A stretch of 64,000 bases of DNA, from positions 32,149-96,148 of the forward strand of contig JAYTVC010000014.1 in assembly GCA_043744215.1 (NCBI GenBank). Direction: 5' to 3'. Below the pieces are notes generated by a model. The model was not told the origin of the DNA and ran no database searches. It was given only the letters and a program-made list of their open reading frames with translations. The stretch comes from JBEEJL01 sp043744215 (GTDB lineage Bacteria; Pseudomonadota; Gammaproteobacteria; Burkholderiales; JBEEJL01). The translations under genes and the position numbers were made by a program. Below are positions 45,354 through 53,516 of this stretch, piece by piece. Numbering within the stretch: position 1 is the stretch's first letter; each line of letters begins with the position of its first letter.

Positions 45354-46303
45354 ACAACAAGAATGATTACATTGAGGCCGCTCACCAGATCATTATTTCT
45401 TTGGGCCTGCCTCGGGCGCAACAGAACGAGCGTACCGCCCTTTGCCTGCTGGCTTTATTGAACCTCACGCCGGGCTCGGCGTGGGCTGATGCGCAAAATC
45501 CACTTGTCGGCATCACCCCAATCATGGATTGGGCTCGGGAACACTACGACAAGGAATATGCGCCGAACACACGAGAGACAATCCGCCGTCAGACCATGCA
45601 CCAGTTCTGCGATGCCGGGATTGCGTTGTACAACCCGGACAAACCAGACCGCCCGGTGAATAGCCCGAAGACGGTCTATCAGGTTGAATCTGCTGCGTTG
45701 GCCTTGCTACGCACCTTTGGCTCGCCCATGTGGCATGACGGCCTTGCGACTTATTTGGCCAAGCGTGAAACGCTGATTGTCCGCTATGCAATGGAGCGAG
45801 AGCAAAGTCGCATCCCGGTTGAGATCGCGCTGGGGAAGGAAATCACCCTCAGTCCCGGCGAGCATAGCGAATTGATCCGAGCCATCATTGCGGACTTTGC
45901 CCCGCGCTTCGCGCCGGGGAGCGTTCTGGTCTATGTCGGCGACACGGGCGAGAAGTGGGGTTACTTCGATGCGCCCTTACTGGCTGCGTTGGGTGTCGAT
46001 GTGGATTCACACGGCAAGATGCCGGATGTGGTGCTGCACTTCACCGCGAATAACTGGTTGCTACTGGTCGAGTCTGTCACCAGTCACGGCCCCGTCGATG
46101 GCAAACGACACACCGAGCTGGCAAAACTTTTTGCTGGATCAACTGCTGGGCTAGTCTATGTGACTGCCTTCCCGAACCGGGCGATCATGAGCCGCTACCT
46201 AGGCGAAATCGCATGGGAAACGGAGGTGTGGGTAGCTGATGCACCGTCCCATCTGATCCACTTTAATGGCATCCGTTTCCTTGGACCGTACAATGCGCCC
46301 TAA
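45350..46303 (+). CDS. BsuBI/PstI-family type II restriction endonuclease
   Basis: A 317-residue endonuclease. The C-terminal catalytic domain has LVYVGDTGEKWGYFD, MPDVVLHFTANNWLLLVESV and TSHGPVDGKRHTEL, the signature of the BsuBI/PstI group, which cuts CTGCAG. The N-terminal half is the helical specificity part. It overlaps the methyltransferase by four bases (ATGA), so expression is coupled. Its TAA stop (46301-46303) is inside the first box of an integron attC site, as is typical of gene cassettes. Confidence 0.9.
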   Translation: MNNKNDYIEAAHQIIISLGLPRAQQNERTALCLLALLNLTPGSAWADAQNPLVGITPIMDWAREHYDKEYAPNTRETIRRQTMHQFCDAGIALYNPDKPDRPVNSPKTVYQVESAALALLRTFGSPMWHDGLATYLAKRETLIVRYAMEREQSRIPVEIALGKEITLSPGEHSELIRAIIADFAPRFAPGSVLVYVGDTGEKWGYFDAPLLAALGVDVDSHGKMPDVVLHFTANNWLLLVESVTSHGPVDGKRHTELAKLFAGSTAGLVYVTAFPNRAIMSRYLGEIAWETEVWVADAPSHLIHFNGIRFLGPYNAP

Positions 46304-46366
46304 CCATGCGCTCAACTCGGACGTTGCGCATAAAACCGTGCAGCGCCGGTTAGCTCTACGTTAGGC
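46298..46366 (+). other. Integron attC recombination site
   Basis: CCCTAAC at 46298-46304 is the R-double-prime box and GTTAGGC at 46360-46366 the R-prime box (GTTRRRY). Inner boxes GCTCAACTCGGACG and CGCCGGTTAGCTC are imperfect complements with unpaired bases, and TTGCGCA/GTGCAGC words fill the centre. The AGCTCTACGTTAGGC end is typical of environmental integron cassettes. The crossover would lie between G46360 and T46361. No integrase gene or attI site is in the window. Confidence 0.85.
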
Positions 46367-46382
46367 CACACAAGCAAGCGTA

Positions 46383-46407
46383 GTTGGGGTGAGGCAGGAA
46401 CCCCAAC
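46383..46407. repeat. GTTGGGGT inverted repeat element, copy B
   Basis: GTTGGGGT and ACCCCAAC arms, 17 bases after the attC box; nearly the reverse complement of 33706-33730. Confidence 0.7.
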
Positions 46408-46482
46408 ATTATTAACTTTCAAAACTATAATTTTGGCTCACGCTTAATTTTGACTTACCCATCCAACCATTTCACCCAGGAC

Positions 46483-46749
46483 ATGAGCATTACGCACGCA
46501 GATTTTTTTCGTTTGCTGCCGGCGGCGATTGTGCCGTATGAGTCGCTCGTTAAGCAAAACGTCGTAGAAATTTTTACTGAACAGCGGCGCATGGTGATCA
46601 CGCTTGGAGTGGAACAGCAGCGCCGCATCACCGGCCTGCTGTCGTTACCGCGCACGCAGGTGGATTTTTTATTTGAACGTTTTGATGACGTGCAACGCGA
46701 AGCATTCATGCATCGCTTTGACCGCTATTTTCATCGGGGGGGTGGATAA
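46483..46749 (+). CDS. Small hypothetical protein
   Basis: An 88-residue soluble protein, family not recognised. It is mixed alpha/beta, with charged residues towards the C-terminus (QVDFLFERFDDVQREAFMHRFDRYF). The ATG at 46483 is preferred; an in-frame TTG at 46450 is possible. It lies between the attC site and the convergent MxaJ-like gene. GC content is like the island rather than the cassette, so it may be an original island gene. Confidence 0.55.
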   Translation: MSITHADFFRLLPAAIVPYESLVKQNVVEIFTEQRRMVITLGVEQQRRITGLLSLPRTQVDFLFERFDDVQREAFMHRFDRYFHRGGG

Positions 46750-46787
46750 AACAACGCAGCGCGCATTGGCGCGCGCTGTGAAAAAAT

Positions 46788-47642
46788 TTACGATTGCTTG
46801 CGATACATCGGCTGCTGGTAACTGACGCCGTGTTTTTCGAAAATCTTTTGAATGGTGCCGTCGTCGCGCAAGGCTTTCATGGCATCTTCCAGCGCTTTGC
46901 CTAGCTGCGGGCTGTCGGCTTTGACGGCGAGGCCTAGATTCCAATCCTTGACGGAAATGCCGCCTTCGTTGAAAGGTGTCAGCGCAAATTTGTCCGGAAT
47001 TTTTCCACCGAAGAATGCTTCGATCTGCGAACGGTGGCCCATGACGACTTCGACTTTTTCATTTTTTAATGCGTCGCAGGCTTCTTGCAGCGTTTTGAAA
47101 TGCACGACGCTTTCACGGAAGCGGCCGCCCATGGTGCTGACCATGAAGTGGTCAGAGAGCGTCGCACCTTCGACGCCGATTTTGGTTCGCGTGAATGCTT
47201 CGAGGCCGACAAAGACCGGAATCTTGACCAGGTTGCGCACGATGGCAATCTGTTCGTTGTAATACGGCGCAAAAATATGCACCTTGTCGTTTTTTTCCAT
47301 TAACACTTTATCGACTGGCACATGCATCATCACGTCGCCCATGCGCGGGTTGAGGTAATGGCCTTTCCAGATCATGTTGCGGAAATCGTCGGACATGTCT
47401 TCGCCGGCATCAAAGCCGAACACGTCGGCCTTGAGACCCAACTTGGCGGCGAGGGCTTTGCCAATCTCGATGTCAATGCCTTTGCCTTTGTCGGCAAAAG
47501 GTTCCAAATCGTCGTACACCGCGACGCGCAGCACGCCTTTCTGTTTCACTTCGTCGAGCGCTTCGGCACGAGCAACGCCGGATGCACTCAACATGAACGC
47601 GACAAACAAGCCTGCGATGTAGCGACGATTGGTTTGCATCAT
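46788..47642 (-). CDS. Quinoprotein dehydrogenase-associated periplasmic binding protein (MxaJ/XoxJ-like)
   Basis: A 284-residue periplasmic solute-binding-fold protein with a signal peptide (IAGLFVAFMLSASGVARA). LRVAVYDDLEPFADKGKGIDIEIGKALA and GDVMMHVPVDKVL are typical of the MxaJ/XoxJ family found with PQQ alcohol dehydrogenases, where the protein is thought to help activate the enzyme or deliver a cofactor rather than import a nutrient. No ABC permease is near. It starts 4 bases after the cytochrome gene ends, so the two form an operon. Confidence 0.88.
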   Translation of the reverse strand: MMQTNRRYIAGLFVAFMLSASGVARAEALDEVKQKGVLRVAVYDDLEPFADKGKGIDIEIGKALAAKLGLKADVFGFDAGEDMSDDFRNMIWKGHYLNPRMGDVMMHVPVDKVLMEKNDKVHIFAPYYNEQIAIVRNLVKIPVFVGLEAFTRTKIGVEGATLSDHFMVSTMGGRFRESVVHFKTLQEACDALKNEKVEVVMGHRSQIEAFFGGKIPDKFALTPFNEGGISVKDWNLGLAVKADSPQLGKALEDAMKALRDDGTIQKIFEKHGVSYQQPMYRKQS

Positions 47643-47646
47643 ATTT

Positions 47647-48063
47647 TTACTCAGTGTGTACGGATTCTAAATAAGCCTTGATGGCCCACATGCCTTCTTG
47701 CGACATGATACCTTCAAACGGCGGCATGTAAACCGCGCCGTTGCGCACTTTGCCGCGGCGCACCGAGCTGACGTAATATTCATCGGTTTCTTTGTCGATG
47801 GGCAGCAGGCGCAAGTCGGGGGCGATGCCGCCGGACACGGCTTCAAGACCGTGGCAGCGCGCGCAATTCTGGTTGTATGCGGATTTGCCGATGCTGATCG
47901 CTTTGGCATTTTTGCGGAAGGGGTTTTCGGTTTTCCAATTTTCGCCGAGTTGAGGCAAATCTTTGGTATCGACCGCTTGCGGGGTGACATCGCCATGGGA
48001 ATAAACGAGGCCGGATAACGTCAACAGACCCGCGCCCGCCGCAAAACACAATTTTTTCAACAT
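47647..48063 (-). CDS. pedF: Cytochrome c-550, PedF type
   Basis: A 138-residue periplasmic cytochrome c. A signal peptide ends near SHG; HGDVTPQAVDTKDLPQLGENW and SAYNQNCARCHGLEAVSGGIAPDLR contain the CARCH haem site and match the PedF family that takes electrons from PQQ alcohol dehydrogenase. MPPFEGIMSQEGMWAIKAYL supplies the Met ligand. It is transcribed from a sigma-54 promoter read at 48183-48198, divergently from the activator gene. Confidence 0.88.
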   Translation of the reverse strand: MLKKLCFAAGAGLLTLSGLVYSHGDVTPQAVDTKDLPQLGENWKTENPFRKNAKAISIGKSAYNQNCARCHGLEAVSGGIAPDLRLLPIDKETDEYYVSSVRRGKVRNGAVYMPPFEGIMSQEGMWAIKAYLESVHTE

Positions 48064-48182
48064 CGCTTCTACTCCAAATAAAAATTCAGGAAATATCTTA
48101 ACGCAGGCATTGGATCAAAGGGTGACTACCTAAGACAAATCTCCCACCTTAAAGTGCGCAAAACAACAACATCATACTGCAA

Positions 48183-48198
48183 AGCAATAAATGTTCCG
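48183..48198 (-). promoter_or_regulatory. Sigma-54 promoter of the pedF-mxaJ-like operon
   Basis: On the minus strand it reads CGGAACATTTATTGCT: GG and GC elements 10 bases apart, with the TTGCT -12 end. Expected start near 48172. A perfect TGTTC-N7-GAACA repeat (48192-48208) overlaps the -24 element. Confidence 0.6.
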
Positions 48199-48271
48199 CT
48201 GCTGAACAGTTTTAGTTCTTTCGCCAATTATAAACCCCGCTGTCCTAAAACAAGCCAGGCTCCCGCTTTGC

Positions 48272-48288
48272 TGTCATAATTCGTGACA
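48272..48288. promoter_or_regulatory. Candidate activator site between pedF and the regulator
   Basis: TGTCATAATTCGTGACA, with perfect TGTCA/TGACA arms. It is about 75 bases upstream of the pedF -24 element and 50 bases upstream of the regulator gene, so it could serve both activation and autoregulation. Confidence 0.55.
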
Positions 48289-48338
48289 ACCTAGTGATAT
48301 AAAAACAGAGATTCAATCTCACCGCAGGAGGAGATTCA

Positions 48339-50315
48339 ATGCAGGATAAAATTTTCATGGATCCGGGCGCTTTGCGCCGGGCGCACAGCACGTTTCTGGA
48401 CAAGGGCCGCGTGCCGGGCGGTCTGCTCCCCAAAACCATCGAGCGTTCGTGGAACCGTTGCGCCGAGCTGGGCATTCCTGCTGACCGCATCCGCGATCTA
48501 AATCGCTTGAGCGATGCAGAAATCGGCCGCGAGCATGATCGCACGTCGTCGCTCATCTCCCATTTCACGCCGGTGATGGAACATCTTTATCAGCAGATCG
48601 CCCACACCCACAGCATGGTGATTTTGAGCGACGAAGACGGCATGATTTTGCATTCCATCGGCGACCCGGACTTTATCAGCAAAGCCGAGTCGGTCGCGCT
48701 GCAGCCCGGTGTGTCGTGGGCCGAAACGCTGAAAGGCACCAATGCCATCGGCACCGCGATTATCGAAAGAGCGGCGATCACCGTGTTCGCCGCGCAGCAT
48801 TATGTGACGCGCAATCATTTTCTGACCTGCTCGGCATCGCCCATATTTAATCCCTTCGGCAAAATGGTGGGCATTCTCGATATCACCGGCGACTACCGAT
48901 CACATCAGCATCACACGATGGCGCTGGTACGCATGGCAGTGCAGATGATTGAGTCGCGCTTGTTTGCCATGCAATTTCCTCATGACGTGCTGGTGAGTTT
49001 TCATCCCGATGCCCATTATCTGGGCAGCTTGAGCGAGGGGAAATTGGCGTTCACTGCTGACGGAGAATTTATTACCGGCAATACCGTTGCGCGCCAGATT
49101 TTGGCCTTGGAATCGGATTACCAGGGCACGTTTGAAGATTTGTTTGATCTGCCGTTCGAGCAGCTATTACTCCGCGCCAAACAACAGGTGCATCCGATTT
49201 TGCAGACCCGCCTCGCTATCGGCAAACCGGTTTACCTGCAGGTGCAGCAACACAATACCGGCAACATTTTATTGTCGTCCCGTCCGCAAATCGACAAAGC
49301 GCTTGCCACCCCAACCCATGGCGCTGTCGCTTCGCGTGCACATGTCATGTTGGACGATCTGGCACTGGGCGATGAGCGCGTGGATGCGGCCATCGCCAAA
49401 GCGAAAAAAATTCTGGGGCGAGATATCCCCGTTTTGATCCTCGGCGAATCAGGCACGGGCAAAGAATGGCTCGCCACAGCCATCCACAACAGCGGGCCGC
49501 GCGCGCGCGCGCCGTTCGTCGCGGTGAATTGCGCGGCCATCCCCGAAGGCTTAATCGAATCAGAATTGTTCGGCTACGAAGAAGGCGCTTTTACGGGTGC
49601 CAAACGCAAGGGCGCCAGTGGCAAAATCCAGCAAGCCCACGGCGGTACTTTATTTCTCGACGAAATCGGCGACATGCCGCTTTCTTTGCAGGCTCGGCTG
49701 CTGCGGGTTTTGCAGGAACGGGCTGTCGTGCCCCTTGGCAGCCCGAAATCCATACCCGTCGATGTGATGATCGTTTGCGCCACCAATCATAAAATTCGTG
49801 ATCAAGTCACGCAAGGGCAATTTAGAGAAGATTTATACTATAGAATCAATGGGTTATCCATTACTTTGCCGCCGCTGCGTGAGCGGGGCGACTTGCAGCA
49901 ATTAGTACAAAAACTGGTCACAAGTGAGGCGAACTTCGGCGAAAATGTAGTCATCACACCTGATGTTCTCGATATTTTCGCGCATCATCCTTGGCCTGGC
50001 AATATCCGCCAAATGCGCAATGTCATCCGTACCGCATTGGCGTTGGTCGATGACGGTCAAGGTATTACCCTAAGCTGTCTACCGGATGATTTTCTGGAAG
50101 AGTATCAACTTAACTCCAGCAAAAATGGTGATAACTTCGATCAAAAATCAGTAAAATCAATTAACTCCATACCTCGCTTCGAACCTACCAGCCTCGAAAA
50201 CCTTGAAGCCAAGGCCATTGAAGCGGCGATTGAAAGCCATCAAGGCAATATTTCTGCCGCCGCCCGGCAATTGGGTATCAGCCGCAACACCCTCTATCGA
50301 AAGCTAAAAGGATGA
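48339..50315 (+). CDS. AcoR-type sigma-54-dependent transcriptional activator
   Basis: A 658-residue regulator: N-terminal GAF-type sensor region (about 60-210), a PAS-like part, the AAA+ domain with Walker A GESGTGKE, the sigma-54 contact loop GAFTGA, DEIGDMP and FREDLYYRINGL, and a C-terminal Fis-type helix-turn-helix (HQGNISAAARQLGISRNTLYRKL). AcoR-like proteins respond to acetoin, alcohols or aldehydes. A strong AGGAGGAG SD precedes the ATG. Its position between the pedF and alcohol dehydrogenase genes, and the sigma-54 promoters around it, make it the likely controller of the island. Confidence 0.93.
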   Translation: MQDKIFMDPGALRRAHSTFLDKGRVPGGLLPKTIERSWNRCAELGIPADRIRDLNRLSDAEIGREHDRTSSLISHFTPVMEHLYQQIAHTHSMVILSDEDGMILHSIGDPDFISKAESVALQPGVSWAETLKGTNAIGTAIIERAAITVFAAQHYVTRNHFLTCSASPIFNPFGKMVGILDITGDYRSHQHHTMALVRMAVQMIESRLFAMQFPHDVLVSFHPDAHYLGSLSEGKLAFTADGEFITGNTVARQILALESDYQGTFEDLFDLPFEQLLLRAKQQVHPILQTRLAIGKPVYLQVQQHNTGNILLSSRPQIDKALATPTHGAVASRAHVMLDDLALGDERVDAAIAKAKKILGRDIPVLILGESGTGKEWLATAIHNSGPRARAPFVAVNCAAIPEGLIESELFGYEEGAFTGAKRKGASGKIQQAHGGTLFLDEIGDMPLSLQARLLRVLQERAVVPLGSPKSIPVDVMIVCATNHKIRDQVTQGQFREDLYYRINGLSITLPPLRERGDLQQLVQKLVTSEANFGENVVITPDVLDIFAHHPWPGNIRQMRNVIRTALALVDDGQGITLSCLPDDFLEEYQLNSSKNGDNFDQKSVKSINSIPRFEPTSLENLEAKAIEAAIESHQGNISAAARQLGISRNTLYRKLKG

Positions 50316-50320
50316 TATTT

Positions 50321-50348
50321 CTAACTAATTGATTTTATTGAATTTTTA
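50321..50348 (+). repeat. AT28 repeat copy after the activator gene
   Basis: Reads CTAACTAATTGATTTTATTG then AATTTTTA, five bases after the stop codon. Confidence 0.8.
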
Positions 50349-50490
50349 TAAATTTGAAACCGTTTGATTCTGAATTCGCTTTACCGTCGGAAATTTTCTC
50401 TAACCTGGCTTGCGTAGCATGAGTCATCACAATCCTTCTGAATGATGTATTCAAGAATACGTCCGAACAAATAGAAAAATGAGTCGAAAA

Positions 50491-50514
50491 AAAGACCGGC
50501 TTGCGCCGGTCTTT
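50491..50514. terminator. Bidirectional rho-independent terminator
   Basis: Stem AAAGACCGGC / GCCGGTCTTT with a TTGC loop between the convergent activator and alcohol dehydrogenase genes, with A- and T-runs on both sides. Confidence 0.92.
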
Positions 50515-50535
50515 TTATTGCCAACAACTAAAACT

Positions 50536-52344
50536 TTAGTTGGAAGCGCTTTGGGCTTTGTGCAGCTTGAATACCCACATGCTGCCGCCCTGATTCAGGT
50601 AATTCACTTTCTTGGCTACATCGCCGCCCCACAGAGGCACTGCACCGCCCCAGCCGGAAGCAACTGCGATGAACTGTTCGCCATCTTGTTCCCATGTGAC
50701 GGGAGGGGCAACGATGCCCGTACCCGTTTGGAATTTCCACAGTTCAGCGCCGGTCTTGGCATCGTAGGCTTTCAGGAAGCCTTCCGGTGTGCCCGTAAAT
50801 ACCAGGCCGCCCTTGGTTGCCATCACACCGCCCCAGAGAGGCGCGTTGTTTTTGGCTTCCCAAACCATTTTGCCGGTTTTTGGGTCGTAAGCACGCAGCG
50901 AGCCGATGTAATTGTCATCGATAGTTTTGATGGTGAAACCAGAGCCCAGATACGCTGCACCTTTTTTATAGGCAATTGGCTCATTCCAGATTTCCATGCC
51001 CCATTCGTTCGAAGGCACGTAAAACAGGCCGGTATCCTGGCTATAAGCGATAGGCATCTGGTTTTTGCCGCCAAGGAATGACGGGGCGGAGAACACGACA
51101 CTGCCCTTTTTGCCATCGAGCTTGGTGGGGTCGCCAGGACGGTTCGCCGGATCGTAAACCGGACGGCCCGTTGCCAGATCAATGTTCTTGGCCCAGGTGA
51201 TTTTCTTGACGAACGGGAATGCATTTACCAGTTTGCCGGTTTTTGCATCGTTGACGTAGAAGAAGCCGTTACGGTCGGCTTTGCCGCCCAATCGCTTGCC
51301 ATCAGCGTCGAAGGTGACAAACTCGTTTACGCCGTCGTAATCCCAGCCGTCGTTAGGCGTGTTCTGATAATGCCAAACGATTTTGCCAGTATCGACGTCA
51401 ATCGCCACGGTCGAGCAGGAGAAGAGGTTGTCGCCCGGACGCAAATGGCTGTTCCACGGTGCGGGGTTACCCGTACCGAAGTAAGCGAGGTTGGTGCTGG
51501 GGTCAAACGTGCCACCGAGCCACGTTGCTGCGCCGCCGGTTTTCCACATATCGCCGGGCCACGTCGCATTGGTGTTGCCGCTGATTCCGTTTTCCTGGCC
51601 GTTTTTGAAGCCCATATGGCCTTCAACGGTTGGACGTGACCAGACCATTTTGCCGGTCTTCGCATCACGGGCTTCAACGCGACCTATTACGCCGAATTCA
51701 CCACCGGATACGCCGGTCAGAACCAATCCTTTTGCGATGGTCGGTGCCGCCGAGTAGGAATAGCCTGCTTTGTAGTCGTCAATGGTTTCTTTCCAAACCA
51801 CTTTGCCGGTCTCTTGATCGAGCGCGACGATTTGCGCATCGAGGGTGCCGAAAATAACCAGGTTGTCATACAGAGCGGCGCCACGGTTTACCACGTCGCA
51901 GCAAGGCATGATGCCGTCTGGCAGGCGATGTTCGTATTGCCAGAGTTTGGCGCCGGATTTGGCGTCGAGCGCGAAAAGGCGGGAATACGAACCGGTGACA
52001 AACATTCTGCCGTTGTAAATCAGCGGCTGCGATTCCTGACCGCGCTGCTTTTCGCCGCCGAAGGAGAACGACCAGGCCGGCACCAGATTGCCGACGTTTT
52101 TGGTGTTCACTTGCGCGAGCGTACTGTAACGCTGGCCTTGTGTGCCCATACCGGCGCTTAATACTTCCGTGGTGCGGTTGGCGACGATGTCGGCATCCGT
52201 TACGCGGCCGCTGGCGGGGGCGCTTTTTGCCGTTTCTGGTTTGGCCATGGCCGCTTTTTCCATCGGCGCAGATTGGCTGGCACAGCCCGCAGTCAGCGCG
52301 GCTGCGCTGATAACGAGTAGTGTCCAAAGAGATTTGTGATTCAT
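50536..52344 (-). CDS. PQQ-dependent alcohol dehydrogenase, predicted lanthanide type
   Basis: A 602-residue eight-bladed quinoprotein oxidising alcohols to aldehydes in the periplasm. Tryptophan-docking and blade motifs recur (AKTGKMVWS, YDAKTGAELWKFQTG). The ring-forming disulfide pair is C148-C149 (IMPCCD). The catalytic Asp335 is followed two residues later by Asp337 (GWDYDGVNE); this extra Asp marks lanthanide-dependent enzymes such as XoxF and PedH/ExaF, while calcium enzymes have Ala or Ser there. The N-terminus has a lipobox (LTAGC, Cys21), unusual in this normally soluble family. Start at 52344 with AGGAGG. Its electron acceptor is likely the PedF cytochrome. Confidence 0.93.
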   Translation of the reverse strand: MNHKSLWTLLVISAAALTAGCASQSAPMEKAAMAKPETAKSAPASGRVTDADIVANRTTEVLSAGMGTQGQRYSTLAQVNTKNVGNLVPAWSFSFGGEKQRGQESQPLIYNGRMFVTGSYSRLFALDAKSGAKLWQYEHRLPDGIMPCCDVVNRGAALYDNLVIFGTLDAQIVALDQETGKVVWKETIDDYKAGYSYSAAPTIAKGLVLTGVSGGEFGVIGRVEARDAKTGKMVWSRPTVEGHMGFKNGQENGISGNTNATWPGDMWKTGGAATWLGGTFDPSTNLAYFGTGNPAPWNSHLRPGDNLFSCSTVAIDVDTGKIVWHYQNTPNDGWDYDGVNEFVTFDADGKRLGGKADRNGFFYVNDAKTGKLVNAFPFVKKITWAKNIDLATGRPVYDPANRPGDPTKLDGKKGSVVFSAPSFLGGKNQMPIAYSQDTGLFYVPSNEWGMEIWNEPIAYKKGAAYLGSGFTIKTIDDNYIGSLRAYDPKTGKMVWEAKNNAPLWGGVMATKGGLVFTGTPEGFLKAYDAKTGAELWKFQTGTGIVAPPVTWEQDGEQFIAVASGWGGAVPLWGGDVAKKVNYLNQGGSMWVFKLHKAQSASN

Positions 52345-52449
52345 GAATGAGCCTCCTGTGAAAATTATTATATGAATAAAAATGATGCTACGGGTTAATG
52401 CTGAAACATACGCCGCAATAAATGTGCCAAACCCATTAAGCCAGCGCAC

Positions 52450-52465
52450 GGCAAAGTATATGCCG
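52450..52465 (-). promoter_or_regulatory. Sigma-54 promoter of the alcohol dehydrogenase gene
   Basis: Minus strand reads CGGCATATACTTTGCC: GG and GC elements with the correct 10-base spacing, GGCA and TTTGC intact. Expected start near 52439, giving a leader of about 95 bases. Confidence 0.7.
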
Positions 52466-52534
52466 AATTATGCAGGATTTATTTCATTTTTTTCGCCTTG
52501 AGCAACCGGCGGCGGCGCATCAAATTTCCACAAC

Positions 52535-52549
52535 TGTCGCGGAATGACA
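52535..52549. promoter_or_regulatory. Candidate activator site upstream of the alcohol dehydrogenase promoter
   Basis: TGTCGCGGAATGACA, a TGTC-N7-GACA inverted repeat about 70 bases upstream of the -24 element. A second repeat ACAGA-N6-TCTGT follows at 52549-52564. The spacer is two bases shorter than in the sites at 39482 and 48272. Confidence 0.45.
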
Positions 52550-52565
52550 CAGAGCAAATTCTGTC

Positions 52566-53516
52566 TCAGCGCGACGCGGCCCGATGTTGCAGCGCTTGCT
52601 GCTCAAGCCGAGGATAAAGATGCACGACGGATCGCTGATATTCCGCCGTCGCCAGCGGGATTGCGGCGTAGGCCGGCGGCAGTTTCGCAGACAGCACGTC
52701 AGTCATATCAGCGCCCTGCTCGGCAGCGGTTTTGAGATGGGCTTGCAGCCAGGTCAAGTAGTCGCGGGTTTGTTTCAGCGCGCTGCGGTCGGCAATGACC
52801 GTGCCGTGCCCCGGCACCAGTTTTTTGTATGGTAATTTATCAATATAATCAATAGCTTGCATCCAACGCGCGATGTCGGCGTGGGGCGTGGTCGCGGCAC
52901 GATTATGAAACACCAAATCGCCGGAAAAAATCACGCCGGCAGTTTCGTCCACGATGGCCAGATCGCCGCCGGTGTGGCCGTTGAGCGCATGCAATGAAAA
53001 TTTGCGCCCGCCCAGCTCGAACGTTGACGATTGCGTCATCGCCTCGCGCGCGACGGAAAGCTCAGTGTCGCGCATCCACTCGCCGTTCAGGCGATACATA
53101 TTGTCGGCAAAGGCCGCGCCGTCGGTTTTTTCGCTGTTGATGGTTTCGGCCAGTGCCGTCACGCCCACATCGGCAAACATCTGGTTGCCAAACATATGGT
53201 CAGGATGATGATGGGTATTGAACACTTTCACGATCGGCTGTGCGGTCACTTTTGCAATCGCCGCGCGCATTTGCTGGCCATAGCGTTTCGACGGGCCGGT
53301 GTCGATGACCACCACGCCGGCGCTGGTGACAACGAAGCCCGTATTCACCACGTTGCCACCGTTCTGCCAACTGAAATCTTCCGTCTTGCCGATGAACGCA
53401 TAGACGGCGTCGGCAATCTGCTGCGGCACGAGGCGGTAATTGAATTCGTCGCTTTGCGCGAAGGCGCTCCACGCGATGACAGCCGCGAACAGAAAACTCC
53501 AGCGGATATTTTTCAC
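52566..53516 (-). CDS. Quinoprotein relay system zinc metallohydrolase (MBL fold)
   Basis: A 316-residue metallo-beta-lactamase-fold protein with a signal peptide (IRWSFLFAAVIAWSAFA). The zinc site is THHHPDHMFGN, with NGHTGGDLAIVDE and FSGDLVFHN as further ligands, and PGHGTVI near the end. Members of this type accompany PQQ dehydrogenases and SoxYZ-like carriers; the reaction is unknown. The start is a GTG at 53516 overlapping the SoxYZ-like stop (GTGA), so coupling is tight. One AT28 copy is inside. Confidence 0.88.
   Translation of the reverse strand: MKNIRWSFLFAAVIAWSAFAQSDEFNYRLVPQQIADAVYAFIGKTEDFSWQNGGNVVNTGFVVTSAGVVVIDTGPSKRYGQQMRAAIAKVTAQPIVKVFNTHHHPDHMFGNQMFADVGVTALAETINSEKTDGAAFADNMYRLNGEWMRDTELSVAREAMTQSSTFELGGRKFSLHALNGHTGGDLAIVDETAGVIFSGDLVFHNRAATTPHADIARWMQAIDYIDKLPYKKLVPGHGTVIADRSALKQTRDYLTWLQAHLKTAAEQGADMTDVLSAKLPPAYAAIPLATAEYQRSVVHLYPRLEQQALQHRAASR
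52833..52860 (-). repeat. AT28 repeat copy inside the metallohydrolase gene
   Basis: Complement contains CTATTGATTATATTGATAAA. It encodes QAIDYIDKLPY between two conserved zinc-site regions. Confidence 0.75.

Noticed and set aside
46483..46749. A second integron cassette after the attC site
   Set aside because: No attC site follows this gene, and its composition fits the island.
49830..49857. A further AT28 copy in the activator gene
   Set aside because: About 20 of 27 positions fit, but it encodes the conserved FREDLYYRINGLSI motif of all sigma-54 activators, so the match may be coincidence.
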